9,508 bases of DNA from Verrucomicrobiota bacterium (GCA_003219495.1 QHOZ01000046.1:1-9508), one strand, 5' to 3'; shown: positions 1 to 7,661, numbered from the stretch's first letter. The notes: a model not told the origin generated them from the sequence alone. Numbers and translations: made by a program.

Positions 1-1602
1 AGTGGAAATCCGCAGATTCAAACGGGACTGAACTGGAACGCGGTGGTCTGGGCGTTCACGCACATCCATTCGCACAACTGGCATCCGCTTACGACCATGT
101 CGCACATGCTCGACTGGCAACTTTTCGGCGCGAAAGCGGGCGCGCATCATTTCGTGAACGTGCTGATCCACAGCGCGAACGCGCTCCTGCTTTTTATTCT
201 GCTGCTACAATTAACGGCGCGACTTTGGAGCAGCGCATTCGTCGCGGCGGTTTTCACTATTCATCCGCTTCACGTTGAATCGGTCGCGTGGATCTCGGAG
301 CGCAAAGACGCCTTGAGCGGTCTGTTCTTTTTCCTGACGCTGCTCGCTTACGTTCGTTACACGCGCAAGCCGGGCCTTGTTCGCGCCGTAATCATGGCGA
401 CCTTGTTTGCGCTGGGTTTGATGTGCAAACCAATGCTCGTGACTTTGCCCGCGATTCTGTTCTTGCTCGACTATTGGCCGCTCGCGCGATTTGGAAAATC
501 GACCACGCGCGCGCTGATCGTCGAAAAGATTCCGCTGATCGCATTGTCGATCCTGGCAGCGGTCGCGACGTTGATCGTGCAAAACAGCGGCGCGATGGGG
601 TTGGTGCACTTGGAGGTGTTGCCGGTTTCGTGGCGGCTCGAAAATGCGTTGTCGGCAATCTTGATTTATATCCGGCAAATGTTTTGGCCGACTGATCTCG
701 CGTTGGCCTACAATCACCCCGGCGCATTGCCGGTTTTGGAAACGGCGGTATTGGGCGCAACTTTCGTCGCGATAACGCTCGGCGTTTTTCTGCTCCGAAA
801 ACGTTTCCCGTATTTGTTGATGGGCTGGTGCTGGTACTTGATCATGCTTCTCCCGGTGCTTGGCCTGGTGCAGGTCGGCGGACAAGCGCACGCGGATCGC
901 TACACCTATTTGCCTCAGGTCGGTCTCTGCATTGGAATCGTGTGGGCGATTGTCGATCTAACGCAGCGCTGGCGTTATCGCGTTCCGGCGATGGCGACGG
1001 CAATGGTGCTCATATTGTCGGCGCTAGGTTTTCGCGCGTACGGGCAGGTTGGATATTGGCGCGACAGCGAAACGCTTTGGCAGCATGCCCTCGTCGTCAG
1101 CAACAACAGTGATGTGGCGCATCTCGGTCTCGCAATGATTTACTCGAATCAGACGCGCTTGAATGAAGCCATCGCCGAGCTTAAGGGTTTGGCGCAGCGG
1201 CATCCAACCGACGCGGACGTAAAACTAAAGCTCGCTGATGCGTTGGCTCGAAAAGATGGGCGAGCGAATGATGCGATTCGCGAATACAAAGCGGCCTTGG
1301 CGCTCGGCCCGAATCCGGATGTGGAAACGACGCTCGCCAATTTGCTCTTGGACCAGGGGCACACTGAAGAAGCGGCCGCGTATTATCGGCACATCGCGCA
1401 ATTAGATCCCAAGAGCGCGTTGGCCCATTATAATCTCGCCGTGAGCTTTCATCGGCTGGGTCGCTTCACCGATGCGATCGCTCACTATCAAGAAGCGCTC
1501 CGGATCGATCCGAATTATCCCGACGCCAAGGATTTTTTGAATCAGGCATTGCTCCAGACTGAACAACCAAGCGATCCGCGATTCCGTTCCAAAACACCTT
1601 GA
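1..1602 (+). CDS. TMTC-like membrane protein with C-terminal TPR repeats (5' end missing)
   Basis: This is a polytopic inner-membrane protein of the GT-C/TMTC type, a putative glycosyltransferase. The frame is open from base 1 and gives 533 codons. A GTG at 43 is not the true start, because codons 1-14 already align with the downstream paralogue from about its residue 41. About 40 codons, including the first helix and the acidic NYDD loop, therefore lie outside the window. Visible blocks are NWHPLTTMSHML, HPLHVESVAWISERKDALSG, CKPMLVTLP, LDYWPLARF and HADRYTYLPQVGL, set among about nine hydrophobic segments. From about codon 371 (base 1111) to the end there are four TPR units, the last of which contains AHYNLAVSFHRLGRFTDAI. 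The protein ends in a short polar tail. Eukaryotic TMTC proteins are O-mannosyltransferases; the activity of bacterial relatives is not established, so the function is inferred. It forms a probable operon with the next two genes. Confidence 0.88.
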   Translation, partial: SGNPQIQTGLNWNAVVWAFTHIHSHNWHPLTTMSHMLDWQLFGAKAGAHHFVNVLIHSANALLLFILLLQLTARLWSSAFVAAVFTIHPLHVESVAWISERKDALSGLFFFLTLLAYVRYTRKPGLVRAVIMATLFALGLMCKPMLVTLPAILFLLDYWPLARFGKSTTRALIVEKIPLIALSILAAVATLIVQNSGAMGLVHLEVLPVSWRLENALSAILIYIRQMFWPTDLALAYNHPGALPVLETAVLGATFVAITLGVFLLRKRFPYLLMGWCWYLIMLLPVLGLVQVGGQAHADRYTYLPQVGLCIGIVWAIVDLTQRWRYRVPAMATAMVLILSALGFRAYGQVGYWRDSETLWQHALVVSNNSDVAHLGLAMIYSNQTRLNEAIAELKGLAQRHPTDADVKLKLADALARKDGRANDAIREYKAALALGPNPDVETTLANLLLDQGHTEEAAAYYRHIAQLDPKSALAHYNLAVSFHRLGRFTDAIAHYQEALRIDPNYPDAKDFLNQALLQTEQPSDPRFRSKTP

Positions 1603-1621
1603 GCCCGCGCGCGCCGCACCG

Positions 1622-3460
1622 ATGGAAACGAAACGCTACCGTTCTACGTTGATCGTGATCGGGCTCGTGGCGCTCACGTGGGCCGTGTTCGCGCAAACCT
1701 TCCGGCACGAGTTCATCAACTACGATGATCCACTCTACGTGATCGACAATGCGCACGTGCGCGCGGGCCTTACCTGGCGCGGCGTCGCATGGGCATTCAC
1801 GCATGTTCATTCGCAAAACTGGCATCCGCTCACAACGATGTCGCACATGCTTGATTGCGAATTGTTCGGTTTGAATCCCGGCGCGCATCATCTGGTGAAT
1901 GTTTTTCTGCACAGTCTCGCGGCCGCATTGCTTTTCATTTTTTTGCAACAGGCAACTGGGCGCGTGTGGTTGGGCGCGATCGCAGCCGCGCTCTTCGCGG
2001 TTCATCCGCTGCGCGTTGAGTCTGTCGCGTGGATCTCGGAACGCAAAGATGTGCTCAGCGGGGTGTTCTTTATGGCGACGCTGATCGCCTACGTCGCTTA
2101 CGCGCGAAAACAATCAATCGGCCGCTACCTGACAATGTCGATCTTGTTGGCGTGCGGATTGATGTCCAAACCGATGCTGGTCACAACACCGATCGTTTTG
2201 TTGGTGCTCGATTATTGGCCGCTTGAACGGTTTCAGAGATCGACAACCACAAAGCTGCTGGTCGAAAAAATTCCGCTCTTCGCATTGTCGGCCGGTTCGG
2301 TGGTAATGACTTTGTGGGCGCAAAATTTCGCGCTCGGTTCGACGGAATACTTGCCGCTGCGATGGCGAATCACCAACGCGCTCTTCAGTTATTTCGAATA
2401 CGTCCGGCAAACATTCTGGCCCCACGATTTGATTCCGTTTTATGTGCACCCGGAAAGTCGGCTGGCGATCTGGCAGCTTGTCGTTGCCGCCGGGTTTTTG
2501 ATTTTCATTACCGCAATCGCTTTCGTTCGGCGCCGGCAAAATCCGTATCTGATCGTCGGCTGGCTTTGGTATTTGGTCATGCTGATTCCGGTGATTGGAA
2601 TTGTGCAGGTCGGCCTGCAAGGCCACGCGGACCGCTACACGTATTTGCCGCAAATCGGATTGTTCATCGCGCTTGCGTGGTCGGTTGCGGATTTAAGCAG
2701 ACCGTTGTTGTCGCAAAAAATCCTGTTGGGCAGCGCGTCGAGCATCGCCGTCTTGTCGTTGTCGATCTTATCGTGGAAACAAACGGCGCATTGGCGCGAC
2801 ACGGAAACGTTGTGGCGGCACACCCTAGGGGTCACGCCGGACAGCGATGTCCCGCATACCGGGCTGGGCGGAATTCTTTTTACGCGCGGACAGATCGATG
2901 AAGCGATTGCGCATTATGAAGCCGCGCTCCGTTTGCGCGGTGGCAACGCGGGCGCGCATTTCGGCTTGGGCCGCGCGCTCGCGATGAAACAAAAAACCGA
3001 CGCGGCGATCTCTCATTTTCAAAAAGCGTTGGAAATCCAGCCGGACTATGTCGGCGCGAGCAACGATCTCGGCGTTGCCTTTGCGAGCAAAGGCGAGCTC
3101 ACGCGCGCGATCGATGCATGGCGGCAGACCTTATCGTTTGATCCCGACAATCCCGACGCATTGAATAACGTCGCGTGGGTGCGCGCGACGGCGGCCGATG
3201 CGGAATTGCGCGACGGCCGTGAAGCACTCGAGCTTGCGCAACGCGCGTTGAGAAATGGCGGCGAGAATCCGGTTGTGTTGAGAACGCTCGCTGCCGCACA
3301 GGCTGAGAACGGTCAATATGCCGATGCGACTGCGACCGCGGAGCGCGGCGGGCAATTGGCCGAGCAGCGTGGCGATCACGCGATGGCGGAAAATCTGCGC
3401 CATTGTATAGAAGTTTTTCGCCGCGGTGAGCCGCTGCATATCACACAGGGGTTGCGTTGA
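1622..3460 (+). CDS. TMTC-like membrane protein with C-terminal TPR repeats (tandem paralogue)
   Basis: This 612-residue protein is a full-length paralogue of the gene before it and begins 19 bp after that gene's stop. Residues 8-25 form the first membrane helix. Residues 33-36 (NYDD) supply the acidic loop after helix 1, where GT-C glycosyltransferases usually place catalytic or metal-binding acids. The shared blocks follow: NWHPLTTMSHMLD (66-78), HPLRVESVAWISERKD (128-143), SKPMLVTTP (182-190), LDYWPLERF (196-204) and HADRYTYLPQIGL (335-347). About ten hydrophobic segments lie before residue 385. Three clear TPR units span about 409-510. They are followed by a degenerate helical region to about 600 (NNVAWVRATAADAELRDG onward), common at the end of this family and absent from the upstream copy. 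No Shine-Dalgarno site is visible before the ATG, so translation may be coupled or leaderless-like. A glycosyltransferase role is inferred; the acceptor and the sugar donor are unknown. Confidence 0.9.
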   Translation: METKRYRSTLIVIGLVALTWAVFAQTFRHEFINYDDPLYVIDNAHVRAGLTWRGVAWAFTHVHSQNWHPLTTMSHMLDCELFGLNPGAHHLVNVFLHSLAAALLFIFLQQATGRVWLGAIAAALFAVHPLRVESVAWISERKDVLSGVFFMATLIAYVAYARKQSIGRYLTMSILLACGLMSKPMLVTTPIVLLVLDYWPLERFQRSTTTKLLVEKIPLFALSAGSVVMTLWAQNFALGSTEYLPLRWRITNALFSYFEYVRQTFWPHDLIPFYVHPESRLAIWQLVVAAGFLIFITAIAFVRRRQNPYLIVGWLWYLVMLIPVIGIVQVGLQGHADRYTYLPQIGLFIALAWSVADLSRPLLSQKILLGSASSIAVLSLSILSWKQTAHWRDTETLWRHTLGVTPDSDVPHTGLGGILFTRGQIDEAIAHYEAALRLRGGNAGAHFGLGRALAMKQKTDAAISHFQKALEIQPDYVGASNDLGVAFASKGELTRAIDAWRQTLSFDPDNPDALNNVAWVRATAADAELRDGREALELAQRALRNGGENPVVLRTLAAAQAENGQYADATATAERGGQLAEQRGDHAMAENLRHCIEVFRRGEPLHITQGLR

Positions 3461-3466
3461 TTTCAA

Positions 3467-4318
3467 ATGAGTCTGCAAAAATATCGCGGTTTAAGACTCA
3501 AACGTCCGACACGGCGAGGATTCGTTCCGACGCCGCCGTTAATTTACGAAATCGTTTTGGAGCGAATCGGAAAATTGCTGCCGAAGGCGGAGGGGCAAAC
3601 CCATCTCGACATCGGAGCTGGAAATGGTTTGCTTTTGAGATTGGTGCAGGAGCGCTTCGGCTTGGAGCAATGCGCGTGCGATTACACAGACGAGTTTATC
3701 AAGTACTCGGCGGTTTCGATCGATCGCGTAAATCTGGACGAGCAACGTTTGCCGTATTCGGATTCGCGTTTCGATCTCGTGACGTGCGTCGAGACGATTG
3801 AGCATTTGGAAAATTTTCGCGCGCTGCTTCGCGAAATTTATCGCGTTCTGAAACCGGCCGGTGTTGTGATCATCACGACTCCGAACATTCTAAATCTGCG
3901 CTCGCGACTGCGATTTCTTACCTTCGGCTTTCACAGCATGTTTGGGCCGCTGCGCGTGCAGAGGCAGGAAAATTTCGACACTCGCGGCCACATCAGTCCA
4001 ACGAGCTGGTTCTATTTGGGACACGCGTTGCTGCAAACGGGGTTTTGCGATTTGGACGTGACGGTGGACCGTTTTCAGCGCCGCTCTTTTTTGTCTCTCG
4101 CGATTCTGTATTTGCCGATCCGATTAATGAGCGCGTTGAATCTGGGACTCGAACGCCGGAGCAATATCGCGAGCATCGATTCGGACAACGAATCTCTCGC
4201 CAGAGACGCCGCCCGCACCCCCCTTCTCCTGGGCCGGACCCTGATAATTTCCGCTCGCAAACCGGCGGTTTCTTCACGGGCTTCGCGCGGGTCAGGGGAT
4301 GGGGTCAAAAATTGTTAA
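3467..4318 (+). CDS. Class I SAM-dependent methyltransferase
   Basis: This 283-residue protein has a Rossmann-fold methyltransferase core of the Methyltransf_11/23 type. Motif I, the SAM-binding glycine loop, is LDIGAGNG (47-54). The region around NLDEQRLPYSDSRFDLV (89-105) matches the beta-4 approach. VETIEHLENF (108-117) is the typical post-motif segment, and LREIYRVLKPAGVVIITTPN (121-140) is the helix and beta-5 signature. The C-terminal half carries a hydrophobic stretch at about 207-227, which may touch the membrane. The ATG lies 6 bp after the upstream stop; the nearest purine run, AGGGG at 3447-3451, is 15 nt away, so translational coupling is likely. Its place after two TMTC-like genes suggests methylation of a glycan, lipid or quinone-like substrate, but the substrate cannot be assigned. 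The family normally ends near LLGRTLIISARKP (254-266). The last 17 residues are polar, Gly/Ser/Arg-rich and probably not part of the fold. Confidence 0.87.
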   Translation: MSLQKYRGLRLKRPTRRGFVPTPPLIYEIVLERIGKLLPKAEGQTHLDIGAGNGLLLRLVQERFGLEQCACDYTDEFIKYSAVSIDRVNLDEQRLPYSDSRFDLVTCVETIEHLENFRALLREIYRVLKPAGVVIITTPNILNLRSRLRFLTFGFHSMFGPLRVQRQENFDTRGHISPTSWFYLGHALLQTGFCDLDVTVDRFQRRSFLSLAILYLPIRLMSALNLGLERRSNIASIDSDNESLARDAARTPLLLGRTLIISARKPAVSSRASRGSGDGVKNC

Positions 4319-4324
4319 TTTTTT
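4291..4324 (+). repeat. G-rich direct repeat plus A/T palindrome over the methyltransferase stop codon
   Basis: A perfect inverted repeat, AAAAATT (4307-4313) and AATTTTT (4317-4323) around a GTT loop, contains the methyltransferase stop codon (TAA, 4316-4318). Just before it are two copies of a GGGTC-like unit, at 4290-4294 and 4302-4306. The arrangement resembles REP-like palindromes found around RAYT transposases in many environmental genomes; this is inferred from memory of their form. The hairpin with its T tract could also work as a weak terminator for the three-gene cluster. Confidence 0.4.
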
Positions 4325-4405
4325 CCTAGGCAGACCATGTGAAATCCGATAGAACCCCTCGGAAACGGGAGCACCGAGCCGACAAAGGGTTCGTTTTGCC
4401 CGTTC

Positions 4406-4462
4406 AAAATAATTTCAAAAAACTGAAAAAAAACCTTGTCAGGTCGGAGACTTTTCAATAAT
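4406..4462 (+). promoter_or_regulatory. Candidate promoter with phased A-tracts upstream of the TonB-dependent receptor
   Basis: Three A-tracts (4406-4409, 4417-4422 and 4426-4433) are centred 10-12 bp apart, as expected of curved or UP-element-like DNA. Next come TTGTCA (4436-4441; 5 of 6 matches to TTGACA), a 15 bp spacer and AATAAT (4457-4462; 5 of 6 matches to TATAAT). The spacer is shorter than the ideal 17 bp, so the exact -10 box is uncertain. The predicted transcript would start near 4469, about 30 nt before the start codon. The rest of the 4319-4499 gap shows no gene or convincing riboswitch. Confidence 0.42.
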
Positions 4463-4489
4463 CCCTAGCCCAAACCTAACCAAACCCAT

Positions 4490-4493
4490 GGAG
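4490..4493 (+). promoter_or_regulatory. Ribosome binding site that decides the receptor start
   Basis: GGAG lies 6 nt upstream of the ATG at 4500. An in-frame ATG at 4488 overlaps this site and has only a pyrimidine- and A-rich leader before it, with no Shine-Dalgarno sequence. The start at 4500 also gives a compact signal peptide beginning MTRNVQKTLG. Confidence 0.65.
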
Positions 4494-4499
4494 AAACCA

Positions 4500-6392
4500 A
4501 TGACTAGAAACGTGCAAAAAACGTTGGGAATTCGCGTCGCTCTTGCAGCCGCCGTTGTAATTCCGTTAATCATCGCGACGAGCATCTTCGCGCAAGAGCC
4601 AACGCCGGCGACGGCACCGGTCGCAACCGGATCCAATCTCGCTCCAAACGCTGGCCCATCATCAGCCGCGAGCGAAGCGACGACCGAACGCGTTATCGTT
4701 ACCGGTTCGAACGTTCCGACCGCTGAGGAAGTCGGCCCGAACCCGGTCGACACTTATCGTCGCGACGACATCACCCGCTTGGGCGTTCGCACTCCGACGG
4801 ATTTGGTGTTGAGAATCCCGGCATCGACGGGATCGAACACGACCGAAAACAATCAAAACGGTGGTGACGGTTCTACGCGTATCAGCTTGCGCGGTATCGA
4901 CCCGAAAGAAACTCTCGTGTTGCAAGACGGTCGCCGTCTCACTTACGCGGGAACTCAATCAGTCGACTTCAACCGTTTCCCGTTGGGTTTGGTCGATCAC
5001 ATCGACATCTTGAAAGACGGTGCTTCGCCGGTCTACGGAACTGAAGCCGTCGCGGGTGTGGTCAACGTGTTCCTGATTCACCGCTTCCGTGGGTTGGAGG
5101 TTTACGCCAGCTATGGGAACTCGAATCTTGGTTTCGCTAACGATTTCTCCGAAGAAACGGGCTACATGCTTGCAGGTACCGGTGACGACAAAACCAACAT
5201 CGTCGTCTATGCCGGCATCTATCAAGGCTCGGCGATTTATTCGCGCGACTTAGACGTCTCGCACGACGCCGACAAGACGCCATTTGGAAGTTTTGACTTC
5301 CGCAGCGGTAACTATGCCGGCCGCGTCACGACTAAGGGCTTCCTGGGCGCCGCGGTAGAGCCATTTAGAATCCCACTGCGCACCCCGACGCCACACGCGA
5401 GCGCGAACCAGTTTGACAATACGCAGTACACCTCGCGTAACAGCGCAGCTCTTCCGAGCGAGCGCTCGTTGTTCAACTTCGCGGACCTGACACCCGACCT
5501 CTCTCCGACTGACCGCGAATACCTCTACGGTTCATTCGACCGCGATCTGTGCGACAAATACCTGACTATCTTCGCGGACTTCGAGTACTTCCGCCAATTC
5601 TGGGATAGCGGTTTGGCACCGACACCTTTCACGCCCGACGTCTGGACGGACATCAATCATCCGTTCGGTATCGCCGCGGCGGGCTTCAGCGTGCCGACTC
5701 AGAACGCGTTCAACCCGTTCACCGTCGCCGATTACACATCGCCAGGCGGATTTTCCACCAGCTTCTCGCCGTTCGCTCAACAGAGCGCCGCGCCCGCGGG
5801 CACGGAATTTACTACGGGCGTTCGTTACCGTTCTACCGAAGCGGGTTTGCGAACGAATAAAATCCGCACCGACAACTATCTCTTCACGGGTGGCCTTAAA
5901 GGTAACCTCGGTGAATTCGCGAATGCGTGGGACCAGCTCAAGACCTGGGAGTGGGAGTTCGGCGTTCGCTACAATGAGAGCTATCGCACCACACGGTTCG
6001 GCAACATCGTAAACAACTACGCGTTGCGTAACCGCTTGCTCGATACCGACCCGGCTACCGCTTTCAACCCGTTCGGCCTCGGCGTTAACACGCCGCAGGT
6101 GAAGCGCGAAGTGTTCGTGGAGACCCACGACGATGAAACTTCCTCCATCATGACGGAAGACCTCACCCTCCGCGGCGACATGTTTAATTTGCCGGGCGGC
6201 GCAGTCCGATTCGCACTCGGTGGTATGCACCTTGGCAATAGTTTCCGCGACGTGCCGGATGCGTTGACCTCCGCTGGACAAACCACCGGTTCCACGAACT
6301 TCCAACCGACGCATGGCAACCGCGATGCGTGGTCGATGTTCCAAGAATTACGTGTGCCGGTTACCAGCCCAACCTGGAACTGCCGAGCGTGA
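4500..6392 (+). CDS. TonB-dependent outer-membrane receptor, N-terminal part (frame-broken)
   Basis: This is the front part of an outer-membrane active transporter powered by TonB-ExbBD. Residues 1-31 are a signal peptide: basic N-terminus, hydrophobic core and probable cleavage at IFA|QEP. A Pro/Ala/Thr-rich linker follows, then a TonB-box-like TERVIVTG (62-69). The plug domain spans about 70-200, with TRISLRGIDPKETLVLQDGRR (126-146, a plug signature) and DILKDGASPVYGTEAVAGVVNV (169-190). Beta-barrel strands follow to residue 627 (TSPTWN, ending at base 6380). The frame then reads only three aberrant residues to TGA at 6390-6392. The barrel resumes one frame over at 6382, so this and the next entry are one gene of about 1,030 residues. 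The substrate cannot be told. No TonB, ExbB or ExbD gene and no degradative enzyme lies nearby. An intact product would need a sequence correction; if the break is real, the barrel is truncated and probably non-functional. Confidence 0.88.
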   Translation: MTRNVQKTLGIRVALAAAVVIPLIIATSIFAQEPTPATAPVATGSNLAPNAGPSSAASEATTERVIVTGSNVPTAEEVGPNPVDTYRRDDITRLGVRTPTDLVLRIPASTGSNTTENNQNGGDGSTRISLRGIDPKETLVLQDGRRLTYAGTQSVDFNRFPLGLVDHIDILKDGASPVYGTEAVAGVVNVFLIHRFRGLEVYASYGNSNLGFANDFSEETGYMLAGTGDDKTNIVVYAGIYQGSAIYSRDLDVSHDADKTPFGSFDFRSGNYAGRVTTKGFLGAAVEPFRIPLRTPTPHASANQFDNTQYTSRNSAALPSERSLFNFADLTPDLSPTDREYLYGSFDRDLCDKYLTIFADFEYFRQFWDSGLAPTPFTPDVWTDINHPFGIAAAGFSVPTQNAFNPFTVADYTSPGGFSTSFSPFAQQSAAPAGTEFTTGVRYRSTEAGLRTNKIRTDNYLFTGGLKGNLGEFANAWDQLKTWEWEFGVRYNESYRTTRFGNIVNNYALRNRLLDTDPATAFNPFGLGVNTPQVKREVFVETHDDETSSIMTEDLTLRGDMFNLPGGAVRFALGGMHLGNSFRDVPDALTSAGQTTGSTNFQPTHGNRDAWSMFQELRVPVTSPTWNCRA

Positions 6393-7599
6393 AGAATGGT
6401 ATAGCGACTTCGGTGACACGCAGCGTCCGAAGTTCGACGTTCGCTGGCAGCCGATCGATCAGTCGCTCACCTTGCGTGCGGCCTATATTGAAGCCTTCCA
6501 CGCTCCGTCACTGGGCGAGCTGTTTTCGGGAACCAGTCAATCGTTCCCGAACGTCAAGGATACGGGCTGTATTCTGGGCACGAACAAGTGCGGCACGGAA
6601 CCCCAGGTGGAGCAGCACTTCCAGGGCAACCCAGCCCTAACACCGGAAATCGCGTACGAGTGGACAGGCGGTGCCGTGCTGACACCGGGCAAGTGGTGGG
6701 CACCATTGCAAGGTTTGACGCTCTCGGCAGACTTTATCTACATCGATCTGCGCGAGTACACGACAACGCTTGACGCGCAAACGCTGATCAATAATGAAGC
6801 GACCTTCAAAGACCAGGTCATCCGCCGAGATGGCCCCGGTACGGCTTCGCCAATCATTCTGCTGCTATCTCCGTTCCAAAACCTCGGAGGATTGCAGATC
6901 AGAGCTTGGGACTTCGAGGTGGTTGAAATCTTCGATACCGCCAGACTCGGTCACGGTGATTGGGGAACATTTACCGCCGCTTGGAACGAAACTTACATGC
7001 AGGACGTCGACATTCAGCTGACGCCGGGCACCGAATTCCACAATGTGGTCGGCAAGTTTGGTGGCGGCTTCCAGGGTGTGAACGGTGGCGGTTCCTATAC
7101 GCACAATCGCTGGTACGCCAGCTTGTTCTATGACGGTCCGTCCGGTTCATGGCTGCAAGGCGTGGACGCGGGCATGGTTGTCCACTACATCGGTCAATAC
7201 TGGGATAATCGCGATTTCTACCCGAATCTTCATGAGCCGGGAGTTGCGCAAAACCGGAAAGTCCGTGAATGGATCACGGTCGACCTGGTTCTCAACTACA
7301 CGTTCAACCTGCCTCCGCCTGCGGCGCAGAGCGAAGTTGCCGGTTACTCCAAAGATGGTGGCAAGAACGTGAAGATGAAGGACGGCAAAGAGAAGAACGT
7401 TATGCCGGTCTCCACTGCGGAGTACAATCCGTGCGGATGGAGAGCATGGCTGAATAACACGACCCTTACCTTGGGCGTGGACAACATCGCTGATCTCGAG
7501 CCGCCATTCGTGGCAGCTTCCTTCGAAAACGGTTACGACGAAAGCACCGCGAATCCGAAAGGACGCTTCTGGTTCGTCGGTATCAAGAAGCGGTTCTAA
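6382..7599 (+). CDS. TonB-dependent outer-membrane receptor, C-terminal barrel part (frame-broken)
   Basis: This is the continuation of the same receptor in the +1 frame, 405 codons starting at AEREEWYSDFGD. KFDVRWQPIDQSLTLRAAYIEAFHAPSLGELF is the usual mid-barrel signature of TonB receptors (note RWQP and the APSLGELF block). Later strands include GNPALTPEIAYEWTGG, GLTLSADFIYIDL, LGHGDWGTFTAAWNETY and CGWRAWLNNTTLTLGVDNI. The protein ends in KKRF; a terminal Phe is the usual signal for assembly by the BAM complex. The ATG at 6313 in this frame should not be taken as a start, because bases 6313-6381 encode barrel residues in the upstream frame and nonsense here. There is no ribosome binding site or signal peptide for this half, so it would not be exported alone. 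Relatives as I recall them carry about 10 more residues between TWN and AEREEW, which points to a small deletion at the junction rather than a single-base slip. Confidence 0.85.
   Translation, partial: AEREEWYSDFGDTQRPKFDVRWQPIDQSLTLRAAYIEAFHAPSLGELFSGTSQSFPNVKDTGCILGTNKCGTEPQVEQHFQGNPALTPEIAYEWTGGAVLTPGKWWAPLQGLTLSADFIYIDLREYTTTLDAQTLINNEATFKDQVIRRDGPGTASPIILLLSPFQNLGGLQIRAWDFEVVEIFDTARLGHGDWGTFTAAWNETYMQDVDIQLTPGTEFHNVVGKFGGGFQGVNGGGSYTHNRWYASLFYDGPSGSWLQGVDAGMVVHYIGQYWDNRDFYPNLHEPGVAQNRKVREWITVDLVLNYTFNLPPPAAQSEVAGYSKDGGKNVKMKDGKEKNVMPVSTAEYNPCGWRAWLNNTTLTLGVDNIADLEPPFVAASFENGYDESTANPKGRFWFVGIKKRF
7351..7404 (+). repeat. In-frame tandem repeat, 2 x 27 bp, encoding a lysine-rich loop
   Basis: Two adjacent 9-codon units within the receptor encode KDGGKNVKM (7351-7377) and KDGKEKNVM (7378-7404). 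They lie between the strand ending LPPPAAQSEV and the strand beginning near CGWRAWLNN, so they probably form a charged loop near the end of the barrel. Confidence 0.6.
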
Positions 7600-7624
7600 A
7601 GCTCATCTGAGCGCATAAATTCAG

Positions 7625-7661
7625 CGGCCGGGTTTCGAAAGAAGCCCGGCCGTTTTGCTTT
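7625..7661 (+). terminator. Strong intrinsic terminator after the TonB-dependent receptor
   Basis: Bases 7625-7636 pair with 7641-7652 in a 12 bp stem. All pairs are Watson-Crick except one G-U, and the loop is a GAAA tetraloop (7637-7640). The stem is followed by TTTTGCTTT (7653-7661). It lies 26 bp after the receptor stop codon and ends that transcription unit, separating it from the downstream gene. Confidence 0.92.

Noticed and set aside
1603..1621. GC-rich 19 bp spacer between the paralogues as a regulatory site
   Set aside because: It is a short run of GC alternation with no hairpin, promoter or ribosome binding site that I can support.
4358..4378. Hairpin CTCGG…CCGAG as a terminator after the methyltransferase
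   Set aside because: The stem is only 5 bp with an 11-nt loop, and no T run follows.
4488..4490. Upstream ATG as the receptor start
   Set aside because: It has no ribosome binding site and overlaps the GGAG that serves the ATG at 4500.
5532..6344. Long open frame on the minus strand (270 codons) inside the receptor
   Set aside because: It lies wholly opposite a clear receptor coding region, has an Arg/Glu/Val-rich composition typical of antisense GC-rich codons, and has no recognisable domain. The same applies to minus-strand frames at 211-891, 1466-2113 and 2114-2653.
6313..6381. ATG at 6313 as the start of a separate second protein
   Set aside because: The residues read from 6313 to 6381 match nothing in the receptor family, while the other frame encodes good barrel sequence over the same bases. 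The second half is a continuation, not a new gene.
6381..6392. Programmed frameshift or translational bypass in the receptor
   Set aside because: No slippery heptamer or stimulatory hairpin is seen at the junction, and sequence seems to be missing rather than skipped. A deletion or error explains it more simply.
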